Assembly (NCBI GenBank): GCA_005883295.1
Contig: VAWV01000028.1
Span: 1-7,788 of the forward strand
Reading direction: 5' to 3'
Origin: Actinomycetota bacterium
GTDB lineage: Bacteria > Actinomycetota > Thermoleophilia > Solirubrobacterales > Thermoleophilaceae
DNA length: 7,788 nt
A program made the translations under genes and the position numbers. Position 1 is the stretch's first letter, and each line of letters starts with the position of its first letter. The notes beneath the pieces were generated by a model, which saw nothing but the letters and a program-made list of their open reading frames with translations, was not told where the DNA came from and ran no database searches. Below are positions 5,189-7,788 of the stretch, piece by piece.

Positions 5189-5836
5189 GTGAAGCTGATT
5201 GGCGCCGGCTACGGCCGCACAGGCACGATGTCGCTCAAGGCTGCGCTCGAGCGGCTGGGCTACGGCCCGTGCTTCCACATGATCGACCTGATCCGCGACC
5301 CCACGCCGCTGGCGCACTGGGAGGCCGCGTACAGGGGCGAGCCCGTGGACTGGGAGGCGGCGTTCGACGGCTGGGAGTCCACCGTCGACTGGCCGGGCTG
5401 CACCTACTGGGACCAGCTCGTGGAGACCTGGCCGGATGCGCCAGTGCTGCTCAACATCCGCGACAAGGAGGGCTGGTACCAGAGCTGCCTCCAGTCGATC
5501 CACGCGGCGGCGGAGGCCGGCACGCGGGGCGAGCTCGGCGGCGGAACGCAGCCGGCGCCGTCGTTCGAGGTGATGAAGGTGATCAACGGGATCGTCTGGG
5601 ACGGGACGTTCAAGGGCCGCTTCCGCGACAAGGAGTTCGCGTTCGAGACCTTCGACCGCCACTACGAGGGCGTCCGGTCGGCGATCCCCGAGGACCGCAT
5701 GCTCGAGTGGGACATCAAGGAGGGGTGGGAGCCGCTGTGCTCGTTCCTGGGCGTGGACGTCCCGGACGAGCCGTTCCCGCACCTGAACGACACCGCGGCG
5801 TTCAGGGAGATGGTGGGGCTGCCCGCCCTGGCCTAG
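5189..5836 (+). CDS. sulfotransferase family protein (Sulfotransfer_4-like)
   Basis: A 215-residue cytoplasmic protein of the PAPS-dependent sulfotransferase superfamily. The N-terminus has the phosphosulfate-binding loop GAGYGRTGTMSL (5-16) on the first beta strand. The 3'-phosphate-binding region is LNIRDKEGWYQS (88-99), with R91 and S99 at the expected Arg/Ser positions. Later landmarks are the WDIKEGWEPLCSFLGVDVPDEPFPHLND stretch (174-201), split by the usual WExLCxFL motif. Length agrees with this subfamily, whose members are often misnamed NAD-dependent epimerases. The acceptor is unknown; a lipid or glycan is possible because the upstream neighbour edits envelope polysaccharide, but the 82-bp gap makes a shared transcript uncertain. 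The start is GTG 5189, supported by GAGAGGGGA (5174-5182) at good spacing. Its stop codon overlaps that of the convergent PHP gene. Confidence 0.86.
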   Translation: MKLIGAGYGRTGTMSLKAALERLGYGPCFHMIDLIRDPTPLAHWEAAYRGEPVDWEAAFDGWESTVDWPGCTYWDQLVETWPDAPVLLNIRDKEGWYQSCLQSIHAAAEAGTRGELGGGTQPAPSFEVMKVINGIVWDGTFKGRFRDKEFAFETFDRHYEGVRSAIPEDRMLEWDIKEGWEPLCSFLGVDVPDEPFPHLNDTAAFREMVGLPALA

Positions 5837-6720
5837 CCCTCTGCAATCGGGCCGAGCACCGGCTCGAGCCCATGGAGGTCGAAGGCGAGGAAGCGGCTGA
5901 AGAGCCGGTGCTCCAGACCGTGGAAGTCCGACGACCCCGTGGCCAGCAGACCCCGCTCGTCGCAGCGCTCGAGCAGGAGGCGGGCCTGCTCGGCGCCGTG
6001 GGTGGGATAGAAGACCTCCACGCCGTCGAGCCCGAACTCGACGAAGCGGTCGATCGCCTCGAGTACCTCGCCCGGGTCCTCGAGGTCCCAGAACGGATGC
6101 GCCCACACGGCAAGGCCGGACGCCTCGTGGATCCAGCCGATCGCCTCGGCGACATTCGGGCGGGTGCGCGCCACGTAACCCGGCGCCCCCTGGATCAGGT
6201 ACGCGGGTATGAAAGAGGACACGTCACCGTGGCCCTCCTCGGCGAGGCGCGTCGCGTTCGCCGGGTGCTCGAGCACCGCGGCCGACAGGTGGGGGCGGCC
6301 GATCGGCTTGCCGGCCGCGCGGCGGGCCTCGAGCGGCGAAGGGTCGATGTGGAAGCCGAGCCCGCGTAGCCGCTCGCCCATCCGCTCGGCGCGGCGCACC
6401 CGATCCTCGCGGGCGTCGAGCAGGCGCTCCCCCAGCAAGGCGTCGCGGTGGTCAATCCCGTACCCGAGGATGTGCAGGTCCTCGTACGGCCCCTCGACGG
6501 CCGAGATCTCGGTGGCCGGCACGACGGTGAGCCCGAGCCGGGCCCCGGCGTCGAGCGCCTCCTGGACGCCGTCCACCGTGTCGTGGTCGGACAGCGCGAA
6601 CAGCTCCACCCCCGCCCGTGCGGCGTGCTCGACCACCTCGGCCGGCGGGTGGTTGCCGTCGGAGTGGACCGAATGTGCCTGCAGGTCGAAGGTGGGAGCC
6701 GGCACGTGGCGCGCGAGCAT
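5833..6720 (-). CDS. PHP-domain phosphoesterase (nucleoside 3',5'-bisphosphate phosphatase-like)
   Basis: A 295-residue cytoplasmic PHP protein related to E. coli YciV/RNase AM. Relatives hydrolyse 3',5'-bisphosphonucleotides such as pAp, or trim 5' ends of short RNAs. Metal-binding landmarks in order are DLQAHSVHSDG (12-22), LSDHDT (43-48), E71 in ATEIS, H83 in DLHILGYGID, GRPHL (H144), WAHPF (H208) and GSSDFHG (D265, H267). The first His of the usual DLHxH motif is replaced by Gln14; the other ligands remain. An inserted helical segment (about 95-205) is normal for this branch. A link with the neighbouring sulfotransferase is tempting, because PAPS-dependent sulfation releases pAp, a known substrate of the family; this is an inference, and the genes are convergent rather than co-transcribed. 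ATG 6720 has only a weak CCGGGAT upstream. Confidence 0.88.
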   Translation of the reverse strand: MLARHVPAPTFDLQAHSVHSDGNHPPAEVVEHAARAGVELFALSDHDTVDGVQEALDAGARLGLTVVPATEISAVEGPYEDLHILGYGIDHRDALLGERLLDAREDRVRRAERMGERLRGLGFHIDPSPLEARRAAGKPIGRPHLSAAVLEHPANATRLAEEGHGDVSSFIPAYLIQGAPGYVARTRPNVAEAIGWIHEASGLAVWAHPFWDLEDPGEVLEAIDRFVEFGLDGVEVFYPTHGAEQARLLLERCDERGLLATGSSDFHGLEHRLFSRFLAFDLHGLEPVLGPIAEG

Positions 6721-6779
6721 ATCCCGGCCCCTACGGGGTGGATCGAGACACGCCGGCGTTGGTGTACCTTGCGGGCGGG

Positions 6780-7788
6780 ATGAGGCGCCGGCTAGTGCTC
6801 GCCGCTGTACTGGTTGCGGCCGCGGTTCCTCCTGGGGCCTCCGCGGCGTGGCACTCGCTCTACGCGGGCCCCGGCCCGCGCCCGGGTCCCAACCTCCTGT
6901 ACGCCCGCCCGGCCAAGGCCCCGCAGCTCGCGAACAGGGCGCCCTGGAAGGCGAAGCCGATCCTCGTGTCCGGGTCCACCGCGTACCGGAACGGCGAGTT
7001 CCTCTACCAGGACTTCCTCTACGACGACACGGGCGCGCACCTCACGCCCGATCCGAACGACCCCCGCGCCGCTGGCAACCTGTTCTCGAAGCCGAACGGC
7101 ACCTACACCTACCCGACCGACTTGCGCTACGCGAACAACGCCGCCGACCTGGTCGAGCTGCGGGTGAAGCCGCTCCGCAGGACCACAGCGTTCCGCGTCA
7201 CGCTCAACACGCTGAAGGACCCCTCGCTGGTCGCGTTCACGATCGCGATCGGCGGCCGCAAGGGTCACTCCCACGCCTTCCCGCACGGTGCCAACGTGAG
7301 CGCGCCCGCGGACCTCTTCCTGACCGTCCATCCCGGCGCGAAGAAGGGGCTGGTGGCCGACCTCCTGCGCGCGTCGAACGGCAAGGCGGTGGGCGGGTCT
7401 GCGCCCAAGGTGACGCTCGACACGAAGCGCCGCCAGATCGAGGTGCGCGTGGCGCACAGCGAGTGGAACCCCACGGGCAGGACCGTCCGTCTGGCGGCCG
7501 GCCTGGGCCTGTGGGACAGGTCGAGCAAGGCCTACCTCCTGCCTCAGGCAAGCGCCGACTCCACCCACCCCGGCGGCGGTGGCGGGTCGTCCAACCCGGC
7601 GGCCTTCTTCAACGTTGCCTTCCGCCTGCACGAGCCGGTCCAGCACCCGACCGAGGGCAACGCGGTGGTGCTCAACGCCGCATGGTGGCGGGACCGCGCG
7701 CAGGGCAACGCGCTCGCCGCCAACGACATCTCGCAGTTCTTCGCCAACGTGAACTTCCGCAAGCTGGCGAGGCACGTTCGCGACGACC
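6780..7788 (+). CDS. secreted protein with DOMON-like beta-sandwich region (3' end beyond window)
   Basis: An uninterrupted frame of 336 codons from ATG 6780 to the right edge. Residues 1-22 form a signal peptide (MRRR, hydrophobic core, cleavage probably after ASA22), so the protein is exported. The mature part is aromatic and beta-rich, with YQDFLYDDTGA (76-86), PNGTYTYPTDLRYANNAADL (105-124), VAFTIAIGG (151-159) and a Gly-rich stretch GGGGGS near 265-270. This pattern resembles the DOMON-like binding module of glucodextranase, but I cannot confirm it by eye. I vaguely recall similar actinobacterial proteins with an alpha/beta hydrolase domain further on; that part would lie outside the window. 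The start is supported by the signal peptide. GGGCGGG abuts the ATG too closely to be a good ribosome binding site, and a TACCTT hexamer 9 bases upstream could fit a nearly leaderless message. It is divergent from the PHP gene, 59 bp away. Confidence 0.82.
   Translation, partial: MRRRLVLAAVLVAAAVPPGASAAWHSLYAGPGPRPGPNLLYARPAKAPQLANRAPWKAKPILVSGSTAYRNGEFLYQDFLYDDTGAHLTPDPNDPRAAGNLFSKPNGTYTYPTDLRYANNAADLVELRVKPLRRTTAFRVTLNTLKDPSLVAFTIAIGGRKGHSHAFPHGANVSAPADLFLTVHPGAKKGLVADLLRASNGKAVGGSAPKVTLDTKRRQIEVRVAHSEWNPTGRTVRLAAGLGLWDRSSKAYLLPQASADSTHPGGGGGSSNPAAFFNVAFRLHEPVQHPTEGNAVVLNAAWWRDRAQGNALAANDISQFFANVNFRKLARHVRDD

Noticed and set aside
3840..5192. 450-codon plus-strand frame across GNAT and deacetylase
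   Set aside because: It is out of frame with both genes, Arg/Ala/Pro-rich and motif-free; the real frames carry GNAT and CE4 motifs.
4183..5836. a defence or biosynthetic gene cluster formed by GNAT, deacetylase and sulfotransferase
   Set aside because: The spacing is loose, there are no core biosynthetic or defence genes, and each protein is a common stand-alone family; no evidence supports a joint system.
5021..6369. long frames on both strands across the sulfotransferase and PHP genes
   Set aside because: They are shadows of the two motif-bearing genes and have composition typical of antisense GC-rich frames.
6792..7775. 327-codon minus-strand frame opposite the last gene
   Set aside because: It is Arg/Val/Gly-rich without motifs, whereas the plus strand gives a signal peptide and a coherent secreted protein to the edge.

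Overview
The window is about 70% GC, every gene has strong G/C third-position bias, and genes are tightly packed on both strands. Together with the gene families seen, this suggests a high-GC actinomycete, plausibly Thermoleophilia/Solirubrobacterales-like. That placement is an inference from composition and from recalled resemblance of several proteins; no marker gene is present.

Layout, left to right. (1) A truncated metallo-beta-lactamase/rhodanese gene (minus, off the left edge) stands back to back with a haloalkane dehalogenase-like alpha/beta hydrolase (plus); their starts are only 20 bp apart. (2) A GC-rich hairpin separates the hydrolase from a convergent minus-strand gene for a small secreted His/Gly-rich protein with a DxNGDGxxD calcium-type loop. 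The leader of that gene (about 2598-2685) carries what I read as a cyclic di-GMP-I (GEMM-I) riboswitch, with the Shine-Dalgarno sequence inside its closing-helix region. (3) Further along the minus strand are tRNA-Leu(CAG) and a stand-alone fatty acid 2-hydroxylase-type membrane di-iron enzyme. (4) On the plus strand, starting divergently from the hydroxylase, are a PAT/ArsN-like GNAT acetyltransferase, a membrane-anchored polysaccharide deacetylase and a GTG-start sulfotransferase. (5) The sulfotransferase converges on a PHP-domain phosphoesterase; both stop codons lie in one CTAG tetranucleotide. (6) Divergent from the PHP gene is the start of a secreted protein that runs off the right edge.

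Most genes are single-gene units with unrelated roles: sulfur or persulfide handling, dehalogenation, lipid hydroxylation, N-acetylation, envelope polysaccharide editing and nucleotide phosphoesterase. There is no CRISPR array, insertion sequence, rRNA or phage module. The most notable element is the riboswitch-controlled secreted protein, which links an exported, possibly metal-binding protein to c-di-GMP signalling. Nothing else looks like a new multi-gene system.
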